A stretch of DNA of 64,000 nt. Origin: Olleya aquimaris (lineage in GTDB: Bacteria > Bacteroidota > Bacteroidia > Flavobacteriales > Flavobacteriaceae). The stretch spans positions 1 through 64,000 of the forward strand of contig NZ_QLLO01000010.1 in the NCBI RefSeq assembly GCF_003259525.1, given 5' to 3'. Shown piece by piece: positions 41,826 to 51,129 of this stretch (position 1 is its first letter; every line of letters starts with the position of its first letter). Both the position numbers and the translations under genes were made by a program. The notes under the pieces were generated by a model. The model was given only the letters and a program-made list of their open reading frames with translations. It made no database searches and was not told the origin of the DNA.

Positions 41826-44795
41826 TTACATTTTTACTTCTTCAGGTTTTTCATAATTAAATAAATAGTCAACGTCCATTTCTTGAACTTTCCCTAATTT
41901 GCTTAACGCTTTCATATCTACATCATTTTTGTTTCCAATCACCATGACGTTATAATCTTCTCCTTTGATGTTTTTATTAAAAAACTCGCGTAAATCTTCA
42001 ATAGTCATGTCTTTAATAGCATTGTACATTGCTTCTCTGTTATCTTCAGACATTCCTAATTTTTGAAGTCGTTCATAACTCCAAAAGATATTAGATTTAT
42101 TAATACGTTGTGCTGCTAATTTTTTTAATGTCGACTCTTTTGCAGCTAGAAATTGAGCTTCAGATTCTGGCATATCATTCATTAAGTCCATCATAGCATC
42201 AACAGCTTCAGGCATTTTATTGGCTTGCGTCCCAATGTATGCCATCACATAATTTGAATCGTCTTTATCATTTGCTGTACTATATCTAGACCAAGCAGAA
42301 TACGCTAATGATTTAGACTCTCTAATCTCTTGAAAAACTATTGAAGATAATCCACCACCAAAATAAGTATTAAACAATGTTGATGCAGCCATATTTTCTG
42401 GCTTAAATGGTTCTCCTTTAGCTAAAAACATCATTTCTGATTGCACCATGTCAAAGTCTACAAAATACACGTTTCCACCAGTTTCTAACTCGTTAAACGC
42501 CAACGCTTCAGGATAATCTTTTAATTCTGAAGACACTTTATGTGAGGTGTTTAAAGCAGCAACCGCATTATCTATATCTTTACCATAGTAAAAAACACGT
42601 TGTTTGTAGTTTTTTAAGTGTTTAGTTAAGCTAACTAACTCTTGTGGATTAATCTGATTAAGCTGACTTACAGGAATAATATTACGTAGACTTGAGTTTT
42701 CACCATACTTGGCATACTCTACCAAACCACGTCTTAAGATGCTTCCTTTGTTAGTTTTATTGTTTTGCCTACCTTTTGCTATAGACTGTACATATTTATC
42801 ATACGCTTCTTGATTAGGCACTGCGTGATCAAGTAAGTGCTCTAATAGCTCTAAACCTTTTGGTAAGTTTTCTTTTAATCCGTTTAAACCTATATATGTT
42901 TTTTCGCTACCAGTATTTACGTAATAGTCAATTCCTAATTTATAGAATTCTTTTTTTAACTCTTCGTTAGTGTACTTATCAGTCCCTAAATACTCTAAAT
43001 ATCCTACTGCTAAATCTAATTTTTTGTCATTATCGCTACCCATATCAAAAATGATATTCATATCAAATAAATCATTAGTTTCATTTTCAATGTAGGATAC
43101 TTTGATTCCGCTTTCTGTTTCAGTCTTTTTAATAGCTGAAGCATAATCTACATAAACAGGTTTTAATGGTTCAGATTGCATTTTATTAAACTCTTCAATA
43201 TATTTAGAGTTAGCACCTCTGTTAAGGTTTACAGGAGTAATTCCTGGGTTTTGAACTTTAACAATTTTATCGTCTGCCCCTTTACGTTTATAGGTTACTA
43301 CATAATTATCCTTATAAAATGAATTTGCAAAATCTACTAATTCTTGCTTAGTCACTTTTTTAAGGTCATCTAAAAACTTGACTTTATCTTCCCATTTTTC
43401 ATTATGAATAAATGCATTAACATAAGCGTTAGCTACAGCTGTATTACTTTCGTACTCTTGTAATTTAGACTTTTTAAGATCGTTAATAACTGCATCTAAC
43501 ATCCAGTCTTCAAATTCTCCTTTTTTTAATTTTTCAATTTGTTCTAAGATTAGTTTTTTAACCTCGTCTAGAGATTGACCTTCTTTTGGAGAACCAGAAA
43601 ACACATGATATCCATAGTCGTTTAAAAATGTAGGTGAACTACCAGCATATTGCACTACTTGTTGCTGATTAAGGTTTAAATCTATTAAACCAGCATTACC
43701 ATTAGCTAAAATCATATCTGCTAAGGTCACTAACTTTTCATCTTTAGTATTAACTCCACCAGAGCGATACGCTATAGAAATACTTTCTGCAGTTGGTCCG
43801 AAAACTTCTTTTTCTACAACAGAATTTAAAGGTTCTTCTTTTGGTAATTCTGGGTGTTGTACTTCTTTACGTTCAAATTTTCCAAACGTATCATTTACCT
43901 TTTTGATAGTTGTATCAAAATCGATATCACCAACTAATATTACTGCCATGTTATTAGGTACATAATACTTATCAAAATAATTATGAATATCTACCATGGA
44001 TGGATTTTTTAGATGTTCTGCAGTACCAATAGTTGTTTGTTGTCCATAAGGGTGATTAGGGAATAAACCTTCTAGCATTGCTGCATAACGCTTTCTACCA
44101 TCGCTATCCTGTCCTCTATTAAACTCTTCGAAAACTGCTTCAAGTTCTGTATGAAATAAACGCAACACTACTTGACTAAAACGTTCGCTTTCTAAAGCTA
44201 AAAATTTGTCTAATTCGTTTGTCGGAATTTTATTAGTGTACACGGTTTGCTCAAACCATGTGTAAGCATTTGTACCAGTTGCACCTAAAGAACTTGACAT
44301 TTTATCATACTCGTTAGCAACAGAATAGTTTGAAGCAGCTAATGATACTCTATCAATTTCTTTATAAATCGCTTTTTTTAAATCTGGATCTTTTTCTGCT
44401 CTATGTTTTTCGTATAAATTAGAAATGGTATCTAAATACTTTTTTTCTGTTTCCCAATCTATGGTACCAACTTCATCTGTACCTTTAAACACCATATGTT
44501 CTAGGTAATGTGCCAATCCTGTAGATTCTTTTGGGTCGTAATTAGACCCAGCTCTAACAGCAATATATGTTTGTATTTTAGGTTCGTCAGTATTTTTACT
44601 TAAATACACTTTTAAACCATTATCTAGAGTATACAAACGTAAACCTGTTGGATCATTACTGACGCTTTCGTAACTAAATCCATTAGCATCTTTTTGTGTT
44701 TCGGTTTTAACAGCTACGTCGCCAGAATTACTTTTTTTACAACTTGCTACAAAAGTAATTATAGCAATAGCTAGTATTAATTTTAAGTGTTTCAT
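41826..44795 (-). CDS. M16 family zinc metallopeptidase, lipoprotein, second copy
   Basis: 989 residues, two M16 domains. The signal peptide ends F-V-A-S-C-K-K (lipobox). The catalytic H-Y-L-E-H is near residue 84, and the matching downstream Glu stretch E-A-V-F-E-E-F is near 220. The second domain carries S-L-A-Y-S-A-W-S-R-Y, the late R/Y substrate loop. Compared with the copy at 1559 the spacing between zinc motifs is much longer, so the two are distinct subfamilies rather than recent duplicates. Anchored in the envelope; probably trims peptides or processes secreted proteins. Confidence 0.93.
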   Translation of the reverse strand: MKHLKLILAIAIITFVASCKKSNSGDVAVKTETQKDANGFSYESVSNDPTGLRLYTLDNGLKVYLSKNTDEPKIQTYIAVRAGSNYDPKESTGLAHYLEHMVFKGTDEVGTIDWETEKKYLDTISNLYEKHRAEKDPDLKKAIYKEIDRVSLAASNYSVANEYDKMSSSLGATGTNAYTWFEQTVYTNKIPTNELDKFLALESERFSQVVLRLFHTELEAVFEEFNRGQDSDGRKRYAAMLEGLFPNHPYGQQTTIGTAEHLKNPSMVDIHNYFDKYYVPNNMAVILVGDIDFDTTIKKVNDTFGKFERKEVQHPELPKEEPLNSVVEKEVFGPTAESISIAYRSGGVNTKDEKLVTLADMILANGNAGLIDLNLNQQQVVQYAGSSPTFLNDYGYHVFSGSPKEGQSLDEVKKLILEQIEKLKKGEFEDWMLDAVINDLKKSKLQEYESNTAVANAYVNAFIHNEKWEDKVKFLDDLKKVTKQELVDFANSFYKDNYVVTYKRKGADDKIVKVQNPGITPVNLNRGANSKYIEEFNKMQSEPLKPVYVDYASAIKKTETESGIKVSYIENETNDLFDMNIIFDMGSDNDKKLDLAVGYLEYLGTDKYTNEELKKEFYKLGIDYYVNTGSEKTYIGLNGLKENLPKGLELLEHLLDHAVPNQEAYDKYVQSIAKGRQNNKTNKGSILRRGLVEYAKYGENSSLRNIIPVSQLNQINPQELVSLTKHLKNYKQRVFYYGKDIDNAVAALNTSHKVSSELKDYPEALAFNELETGGNVYFVDFDMVQSEMMFLAKGEPFKPENMAASTLFNTYFGGGLSSIVFQEIRESKSLAYSAWSRYSTANDKDDSNYVMAYIGTQANKMPEAVDAMMDLMNDMPESEAQFLAAKESTLKKLAAQRINKSNIFWSYERLQKLGMSEDNREAMYNAIKDMTIEDLREFFNKNIKGEDYNVMVIGNKNDVDMKALSKLGKVQEMDVDYLFNYEKPEEVKM

Positions 44796-44816
44796 TTTTT
44801 GGTTGGTTTATAAATT

Positions 44817-44853
44817 AAAAAAGTTCGTTAGCTAAAATAAGCTAACGAACTTT
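44817..44853 (-). terminator. Terminator of sucD
   Basis: AAAGTTCGTTAGCT (44820-44833) pairs perfectly with AGCTAACGAACTTT (44840-44853). It lies between the sucD stop and the M16 gene start, both on the minus strand. Confidence 0.85.
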
Positions 44854-44900
44854 AATCGTTTATATATTTGGATTATTTTAACACATTAGTGTTAGATATG

Positions 44901-45773
44901 TTAGCCTACAACTTCGGCTACTTTTTTACCAATTTCTGCTGGAGAATCTACAACATGAATACCACAATCTCTCATAATTGCTTTTTTAGCTTGTGCTGTA
45001 TCATCAGATCCACCTACAATAGCTCCTGCATGTCCCATTGTACGTCCTGCTGGAGCAGTTTCTCCTGCTATAAACCCAACAATAGGTTTTTTACTTCCTG
45101 ACGCTTTATACCAATTAGCAGCATCTGCTTCTAACTGACCTCCAATTTCTCCTATCATTACCACACATTCTGTTTCTGGATCGTTAATTAATAACTCAAC
45201 CGCTTCCTTAGTTGTGGTTCCGATAATAGGGTCACCACCAATACCAATAGCAGTAGTAATACCTAAACCTTGCTTAACCACCTGGTCTGCAGCTTCATAA
45301 GTTAATGTGCCTGATTTAGAAACAATACCTACTTTTCCTTTTTTGAATACAAAACCTGGCATAATTCCAACTTTAGCTTCACCTGGAGTGATTACTCCTG
45401 GACAGTTAGGACCAATTAATCTACAATCTTTATCTTTAATATAATCTGAAGCTTTAATCATATCTGCAACAGGTATCCCTTCAGTAATACAAATAATTAC
45501 TTTAATTCCTGCGTTTGCAGCTTCCATAATAGCGTCTGCAGCAAATGCTGGCGGAACAAAAATAATAGTTGTATCTGCACCTACTTTTTCTACAGCTTCT
45601 TGAACAGTATTAAAAACCGGTTTATCTAGATGAGTTTGACCACCTTTACCTGGCGTAACACCACCAACTACATTAGTACCATACTCTATCATTTGTCCAG
45701 CGTGAAATGTTCCTTCACTACCTGTAAATCCTTGAACTATTATTTTTGAATCTTTGTTTACTAAAACGCTCAT
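44901..45773 (-). CDS. sucD: Succinyl-CoA synthetase, alpha subunit
   Basis: 290 residues. CoA-binding N-terminal domain with [10 protein letters not shown], then [10 protein letters not shown], and the phospho-His loop M-G-H-A-G-A-I-V. It forms succinate and ATP/GTP from succinyl-CoA in the TCA cycle with the beta subunit SucC. sucC is not in the window, so the two subunit genes are separated, which is common in Bacteroidetes. A TACTTTTG -7 element lies at 45828-45821. Confidence 0.96.
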   Translation of the reverse strand: MSVLVNKDSKIIVQGFTGSEGTFHAGQMIEYGTNVVGGVTPGKGGQTHLDKPVFNTVQEAVEKVGADTTIIFVPPAFAADAIMEAANAGIKVIICITEGIPVADMIKASDYIKDKDCRLIGPNCPGVITPGEAKVGIMPGFVFKKGKVGIVSKSGTLTYEAADQVVKQGLGITTAIGIGGDPIIGTTTKEAVELLINDPETECVVMIGEIGGQLEADAANWYKASGSKKPIVGFIAGETAPAGRTMGHAGAIVGGSDDTAQAKKAIMRDCGIHVVDSPAEIGKKVAEVVG

Positions 45774-45858
45774 GTTTTGTATTGATTAAGAAATTTTATA
45801 ATAAATTATTTTTTGCTCTGCAAAAGTAAGTTTTTGATAGCTATTTTTTAAAACTATT

Positions 45859-46266
45859 TTAGATTTTTATTTCAGAAAATGAATTTGATTCTAAAGTTTT
45901 GTCATCTGCTAGCTGACTTATTTCGTGACAACGAAACAATTTGCCATCTTTAACTTCCCAAATAGAAGTAAAATGAGCTAAAGCAATTTCATTATCTGGA
46001 TCTTCAATAGTATTGCCAAACAACGTATGTCTAGTGGTTACAAATGGGTTGTCTTCTAAAATATGGCTGAACTTAAAACGAAGGGCTTTGTACGATTGAC
46101 GTGTCCCTTCAAAAAAGCCTTCTAATCCATCATAATCCAGTATTGTAAATCCTTGACTACTATTCCAATGCAATTGACAATCTTTATGAAAAAACGTTGA
46201 CACTACTGATGCATCATTAGCTAAATCTGAGTCGTAAAACGCCTTAACTATCTCTTTTGCTGACAT
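45859..46266 (-). CDS. NTF2-like / SnoaL-fold protein
   Basis: 135 residues with the small cone-shaped NTF2 fold pattern: V-K-A-F-Y-D-S-D-L, H-W-N-S-S-Q-G-F, F-E-G-T-R-Q-S-Y, and F-T-S-I-W-E-V-K-D-G-K-L. The ATG at 46266 follows the stop of the second lpxD-like gene with no gap (TAG then ATG), so translation is coupled. Its role in the lipid A cluster is unknown; it may be a binding protein or isomerase. Confidence 0.85.
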   Translation of the reverse strand: MSAKEIVKAFYDSDLANDASVVSTFFHKDCQLHWNSSQGFTILDYDGLEGFFEGTRQSYKALRFKFSHILEDNPFVTTRHTLFGNTIEDPDNEIALAHFTSIWEVKDGKLFRCHEISQLADDKTLESNSFSEIKI

Positions 46267-47202
46267 CTATTTATTTTTTAATTGGTCTAATATTTCAGGA
46301 ATTTTCTTTATGTATGCTAACTCTTTTAGTTTTACACGAGATTCTTCAATTGGAGTTCCGAAGTACGATTTTCCACCTTCAATAGATTTAGTAACACCAG
46401 TTTGACCTAACACATTGGCTTTTTTACCAATGGTTATTCCACTAGTAGTTCCAACTTGTCCCCAAAGGGTAACTTCATCTTCAATAATACAACAACCAGC
46501 AATACCTGTTTGTGAGGCTATCAAGCATTTTTTACCAATAACCGTATCATGTCCAACTTGGATTTGATTATCTAATTTAGAGCCTTCACCAATAATAGTA
46601 TCTCCTGTAACTCCTTTATCTATGGTGCATAAAGCACCAATATCTACATTGTCTTTAATAACTACTCTACCTCCAGATTTTAATTGATCAAACCCTTCTG
46701 GTCTGTTTTTGTAATAAAAAGCACTTGCACCTAAAACACATCCAGCGTGAATAGTTACATTGTTACCTATAACAGCATCATCATAAATACTTACATTAGA
46801 ATGTATGACACAATTATCTCCTATGGTTACATTATTACCAATAAAGCAATTGGGTTGAATAATGGTGTTTTTTCCAATTTTTGCTGAAGCAGAAATAGAA
46901 ACATTAGAGCTTTTAAAAGGTTTAAAGTGATTGGTTAATTTATTGAAATCTCTAAACGGATCATCACTTATTAAAAGTGCTTTACCTTCTGGACAATCCA
47001 CTTCTTTATTAATTAATACTATAGTTGCAGCACTTTGTAGTGCTTTATCATAGTATTTTGGATGATCTACAAAAACAATATCTCCAGGTTCAACCACATG
47101 GATTTCATTCATACCTAATACCATAAACTCTGAGTCGCCAATAAATTGACAATCAATTAGGTTTGCGATATGCTCTAAGGTATGTGGATTAGGGAATTTC
47201 AT
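46267..47202 (-). CDS. LpxD-like left-handed beta-helix acyltransferase, second copy
   Basis: 311 residues. An N-terminal LpxD-type domain (H-T-L-E-H-I-A-N-L-I-D-C) is followed by many hexapeptide repeats (I-G-K-N-T-I-I, I-G-N-N-V-T-I) and the catalytic-like H in Q-V-G-H-D-T-V-I-G. It is shorter than the main LpxD at 50076 and lacks its C-terminal end. It lies two genes from lpxA, as in other flavobacteria. It may acylate a different UDP-sugar, perhaps at another position or with another chain, but the donor is not predictable. Confidence 0.85.
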   Translation of the reverse strand: MKFPNPHTLEHIANLIDCQFIGDSEFMVLGMNEIHVVEPGDIVFVDHPKYYDKALQSAATIVLINKEVDCPEGKALLISDDPFRDFNKLTNHFKPFKSSNVSISASAKIGKNTIIQPNCFIGNNVTIGDNCVIHSNVSIYDDAVIGNNVTIHAGCVLGASAFYYKNRPEGFDQLKSGGRVVIKDNVDIGALCTIDKGVTGDTIIGEGSKLDNQIQVGHDTVIGKKCLIASQTGIAGCCIIEDEVTLWGQVGTTSGITIGKKANVLGQTGVTKSIEGGKSYFGTPIEESRVKLKELAYIKKIPEILDQLKNK

Positions 47203-47211
47203 AATATAAAC

Positions 47212-47778
47212 CTACTCCTTAACGCGTTCTTTGTAAGTTCCCTTGTCGGTTTCTACTTTAATTTTATCACCTTCGTTGATAAATAAAGGCACGTTTACTG
47301 TTGCTCCAGTTTCAACTGTAGCAGGTTTTGTAGCGTTTGTTGCTGTATTACCTTTAACTCCAGGTTCTGTTGCAGTGACTTCTAATATAACACTTGCTGG
47401 CATTTCTACAGAAAGTGGCATATTGTCTTCTGTATTAATAATAACCGTCACAACTTCTCCTTCTTTCATTAATTCTGGAGTATCTAAAGCTGCTTCTAAT
47501 AATCTAATTTGCGTGTAATCAGCTTCATTCATAAAATGATAGAATTCGCCATCATTATATAAATATTGAAATTTATGAGTTTCTACTCTAACATCATCTA
47601 ATTTATGACCTGCAGAAAACGTATTATCAATTACTTTACCGTTAGTAACACTTTTTAATTTTGTTCTAACAAATGCAGGACCTTTACCTGGTTTTACATG
47701 TAAAAATTCTATGATTTTATAAATATCATTATTATATCTTATACATAATCCATTTCTAATATCTGAAGTTGTAACCAT
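47212..47778 (-). CDS. efp: Translation elongation factor P
   Basis: 188 residues, three beta-barrel domains. The tip loop H-V-K-P-G-K-G-P-A-F-V-R-T-K-L-K places the modifiable Lys at position 32 (M1 numbering). No epmA/B, earP or other modification gene is nearby. EF-P relieves ribosome stalling at polyproline. It sits inside the lipid A cluster between lpxA and the second lpxD-like gene, 9 bases upstream of the latter's start. Confidence 0.96.
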   Translation of the reverse strand: MVTTSDIRNGLCIRYNNDIYKIIEFLHVKPGKGPAFVRTKLKSVTNGKVIDNTFSAGHKLDDVRVETHKFQYLYNDGEFYHFMNEADYTQIRLLEAALDTPELMKEGEVVTVIINTEDNMPLSVEMPASVILEVTATEPGVKGNTATNATKPATVETGATVNVPLFINEGDKIKVETDKGTYKERVKE

Positions 47779-47799
47779 TGTTGTTTATTATTTTATATT

Positions 47800-48585
47800 T
47801 TAATTTGATTTGAAATATCCTTTCATAATTCCACGATGCGAATTTTTGATAAATTGAAGAATTTCATCGCGTTCTGTTGTTGCTTCCATTTCTGCTTCAA
47901 TAATAGCAGCAGCTTGAGAATTATTGTAATTTTTTTGGTACAGAATTCTAAAAATATCTTGAATTTCTCTAATTTTTTCTGTGGTGAATCCTCTACGTCT
48001 TAGTCCTACAGAATTAATACCAACATATGATAATGGTTCACGACCAGCTTTTACAAATGGTGGAACATCCTTACGCACTAACGATCCTCCTGTAACAAAC
48101 GCATGATTCCCAACAGAGCAAAATTGATGTACTGCAGTCATACCTGCTAAAATCACATAATCACCTATGGTGATATGTCCTGCTAAAGTGCTGTTATTTG
48201 AAAAAATACAATTGTTTCCAACAATACAATCGTGAGCAATATGGCAATATGCCATAATCAAACAGTTATTACCAACTACCGTTTTCATTCTGTCTGTTGT
48301 CCCTCTGTTGATGGTTACACATTCTCTGATGGTTACATTATCACCAATAATAGTTAATGTATCCTCATCATCATATTTTAAATCTTGTGGTACCGCAGAA
48401 ATTACTGATCCTGGAAAAATATTACAATTTTTACCAATTCTTGCGCCTTCCATTATTGTGACATTACTTCCAATCCATGTTCCTTCGCCAATTGTAACAT
48501 TGTTATAAATAGTTGTAAATGGTTCAATAACAACATTCTTGGCAATTTTAGCTCCTGGATGTACGTATGCTAGAGGTTGGTTCAT
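47800..48585 (-). CDS. lpxA: UDP-N-acetylglucosamine acyltransferase
   Basis: 261 residues, left-handed parallel beta helix of hexapeptide repeats, with the helical C-terminal end R-R-G-F-T-T-E-K-I-R. Catalytic His in Y-C-H-I-A-H-D-C-I-V. It transfers a 3-hydroxyacyl chain from ACP to UDP-GlcNAc, the first step of lipid A synthesis. It lies downstream of lpxC/fabZ and upstream of efp in the same direction. Confidence 0.96.
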   Translation of the reverse strand: MNQPLAYVHPGAKIAKNVVIEPFTTIYNNVTIGEGTWIGSNVTIMEGARIGKNCNIFPGSVISAVPQDLKYDDEDTLTIIGDNVTIRECVTINRGTTDRMKTVVGNNCLIMAYCHIAHDCIVGNNCIFSNNSTLAGHITIGDYVILAGMTAVHQFCSVGNHAFVTGGSLVRKDVPPFVKAGREPLSYVGINSVGLRRRGFTTEKIREIQDIFRILYQKNYNNSQAAAIIEAEMEATTERDEILQFIKNSHRGIMKGYFKSN

Positions 48586-48682
48586 TTTTATAATTTTATT
48601 TTATTAAATGTCTAAAATATGTATGTATTTTAAACTTAAAAATTACTTAGAGTAACGAAGGATTACTCGTTTCATTTTATAA

Positions 48683-50089
48683 TTATTTTACTTTAGTAAT
48701 TTGTGCCATAAGCTCAGCTTCTGCACAAAGCTTTCCGTTAGTATAGGCATATCCTTGCATATGACAAATACCTCTTCTAATAGGTGATATTAATGAACAT
48801 TTAAATATTAACGTATCACCAGGCACTACTTTTTGTTTAAACTTAACATTATCCATTTTCATGAAAAAAGTTAAGTAATTTTCAGGATCAGGTACTGTAC
48901 TTAAAACCAAGATTCCTCCAGTTTGCGCCATTGCTTCTACAATTAAAACACCTGGCATTACTGGTGCTCCTGGGAAGTGTCCTTTAAAAAACTCCTCATT
49001 CATGGTTACGTTTTTAAGACCTATAACATGATTGTCTGATAGTTCAAAAACCTTATCCAATAATAAAAATGGTTGTCTGTGAGGCAACATGTCCATGATT
49101 TGATTAACATCCATTACTGGAGGTTGATTTAAATCAATTTTTGGAACATTATTACGTCTTTCGTTTTTAATTAACTTAGACATTTTTTTCGCAAACTGTG
49201 TGTTTACAAAATGTCCAGGTTTGTTAGCAATTACTTTTCCTCTAATTCTTGTTCCAATTAAAGCTAAATCGCCAATAACATCTAAAAGCTTATGTCTAGC
49301 TGCTTCGTTGGGATAATGCAGTGTTAAATTATCTAATATTCCATTGGGCTTAACTGCTATAGAGTCTTTTTTAAAAGCGACTTTTAGCTTTTCCATGGTT
49401 GATGGAGACAACTCTTTATCTACATAAACAATTGCATTATTTAAATCGCCACCTTTAATTAATCCGTTTTCTAACAACGATTCTAATTCATGCAAAAAAC
49501 TAAACGTCCTCGAGTCCGAGATATTAGTTTTAAAATCTGACATGTGATTTAACGTCGCATTTTGAGTGCCTAATACTTTAGTGCCAAAATCCACCATGGT
49601 TGTGACTTGGTATTCTTTAGCTGGCATAACTAATATTTCGCTTCCAGATTCTTCATCTGTATAAGATATCACATCTGTTACTTCATATTCTTCACGACAA
49701 GCCTCTTGTGTCTCTATTCCAGCTTTTTCTAAAGCTTCAACAAAAAACTTAGCTGAACCGTCCATAATTGGTGGTTCGGTATCGTTTAATTCAATTATAG
49801 CATTATCTATATCTAGTCCAACCAATGCAGCTAATACATGCTCGCAAGTTTGAATGGTGACTCCGTTTTTTTCTAAACAAGTACCACGTTGTGTATTAGT
49901 TACATAATTGGCATCTGCTTCAATTACAGGGCTTCCTTCTAAATCTATTCTTTTAAACGCAAATCCAGCATTTTCTGGAGCAGGTTTAAAAGTTAAGGTA
50001 ACGTCTTTTCCTGTATGTAAGCCAACACCTTTAAGGGATACTTCCTTTTGGATTGTTTTTTGCTTTATATCGGTACTAATTATTCCCAT
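48683..50089 (-). CDS. lpxC/fabZ: Bifunctional LpxC deacetylase / FabZ dehydratase
   Basis: 468 residues, the fusion typical of Bacteroidetes. LpxC part (to about residue 310): E-H-V-L-A-A-L (zinc His), M-D-G-S-A-K, and A-R-H-K-L-L-D-V-I-G-D-L. FabZ part: M-L-P-H-R-Q-P-F-L-L-L-D-K-V, then G-H-F-P-G-A-P-V-M-P-G-V and E-A-M-A-Q-T-G-G with the catalytic His/Glu. It couples the committed step of lipid A synthesis with the dehydration step that feeds fatty acid elongation. It overlaps lpxD by 14 bases. Confidence 0.96.
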   Translation of the reverse strand: MGIISTDIKQKTIQKEVSLKGVGLHTGKDVTLTFKPAPENAGFAFKRIDLEGSPVIEADANYVTNTQRGTCLEKNGVTIQTCEHVLAALVGLDIDNAIIELNDTEPPIMDGSAKFFVEALEKAGIETQEACREEYEVTDVISYTDEESGSEILVMPAKEYQVTTMVDFGTKVLGTQNATLNHMSDFKTNISDSRTFSFLHELESLLENGLIKGGDLNNAIVYVDKELSPSTMEKLKVAFKKDSIAVKPNGILDNLTLHYPNEAARHKLLDVIGDLALIGTRIRGKVIANKPGHFVNTQFAKKMSKLIKNERRNNVPKIDLNQPPVMDVNQIMDMLPHRQPFLLLDKVFELSDNHVIGLKNVTMNEEFFKGHFPGAPVMPGVLIVEAMAQTGGILVLSTVPDPENYLTFFMKMDNVKFKQKVVPGDTLIFKCSLISPIRRGICHMQGYAYTNGKLCAEAELMAQITKVK

Positions 50090-51104
50090 TGCCTTTTTTT
50101 TCTAATTCATTTATAGTTTTAACTAATTTAGGAAGGTTTTTAAAGTAAACATAAGATTTATTCCAGTCTCCATAACTAAAAGCAGGTGAACCTTGTAATA
50201 TTTCGTTATCTTTTATATTTCTTCCTATACCAGATTGTGCTTGTATCTTTACATTATTTCCAATAGTCAAATGACCTGCAAAACCTACTTGGCCTCCTAT
50301 TTGGCAGTTTTCGCCAATTTTAGTAGATCCAGCTATACCTGTTTGAGCAGCAATTACTGTGTTTTTTCCAATTTCTACGTTGTGTGCAATTTGAATTTGG
50401 TTATCTAACTTTACGCCTTGTCTAATAATCGTCGAACCTAACGTTGCACGATCTATAGTTGTAGCTGCACCAACATCCACATAATCTTCTAAAATAACAT
50501 TTCCAATTTGTGGTACTTTAGTATATTCTCCATTCTCGTTTGGCGCAAACCCAAAGCCATCTGCTCCAATTATTGCTCCAGAATTGATAACACAATGTTT
50601 ACCAATAATACAGTCCGAATAAACTTTAGCTCCAGAAAATAACACAGAATTATCTCCTATAACAACATTATCTCCTATATAACTGTTAGCAAAAATCTTG
50701 ACGTTATCACCTATTGTAACATTATCTCCAATAACAGTAAACGCACCAATATAAATATCTTTACCAATTTTAGCCGATTTAGAAATTGAGCTTGGTTGCT
50801 CAATACCAAATTTATTTAGCTTTACTTGATTATAATATTCTAATAGTTTTGAAAACGATTTATAAGCGTCTTCAACTTTAATTAACGTACAATTTATATC
50901 CTGTTCTGGTACAAAATCTTTATCAACAATTGCAATAGTCGCTTTTGTTGTATATATATAAGGTGTGTATTTTGGATTTGCCAAAAAGGTTAATGCCCCT
51001 TTAACACCTTCTTCAATTTTGGATAGTTTAGAGACCTCTGCTTGAGGGTTGCCTACTACGACACCATCTAAAATACCAGCTATTTGTTCTGCTGTAAATT
51101 TCAT
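50076..51104 (-). CDS. lpxD: UDP-3-O-(3-hydroxyacyl)glucosamine N-acyltransferase
   Basis: 342 residues from ATG 51104. An in-frame start at 51113 adds only three residues (M-W-T). It has an N-terminal uridine-binding domain, then a long run of hexapeptide repeats (I-G-K-D-I-Y-I, V-T-I-G-D-N-V), catalytic His in Q-I-A-H-N-V-E-I-G, and a C-terminal helix with Y-F-K-N-L-P-K-L. It adds the second acyl chain in lipid A synthesis. It is first in the cluster and ends with a 14-base overlap into lpxC/fabZ, so the two are co-translated. Confidence 0.96.
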   Translation of the reverse strand: MKFTAEQIAGILDGVVVGNPQAEVSKLSKIEEGVKGALTFLANPKYTPYIYTTKATIAIVDKDFVPEQDINCTLIKVEDAYKSFSKLLEYYNQVKLNKFGIEQPSSISKSAKIGKDIYIGAFTVIGDNVTIGDNVKIFANSYIGDNVVIGDNSVLFSGAKVYSDCIIGKHCVINSGAIIGADGFGFAPNENGEYTKVPQIGNVILEDYVDVGAATTIDRATLGSTIIRQGVKLDNQIQIAHNVEIGKNTVIAAQTGIAGSTKIGENCQIGGQVGFAGHLTIGNNVKIQAQSGIGRNIKDNEILQGSPAFSYGDWNKSYVYFKNLPKLVKTINELEKKGNGNN

Positions 51105-51129
51105 TGTCCACAAAAATAGAAAAAATGTG

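Noticed and set aside
44868-45101. Cys-rich plus-strand frame over the end of sucD
   Set aside because: It is an artefact of antisense sucD codons; sucD is unambiguous.
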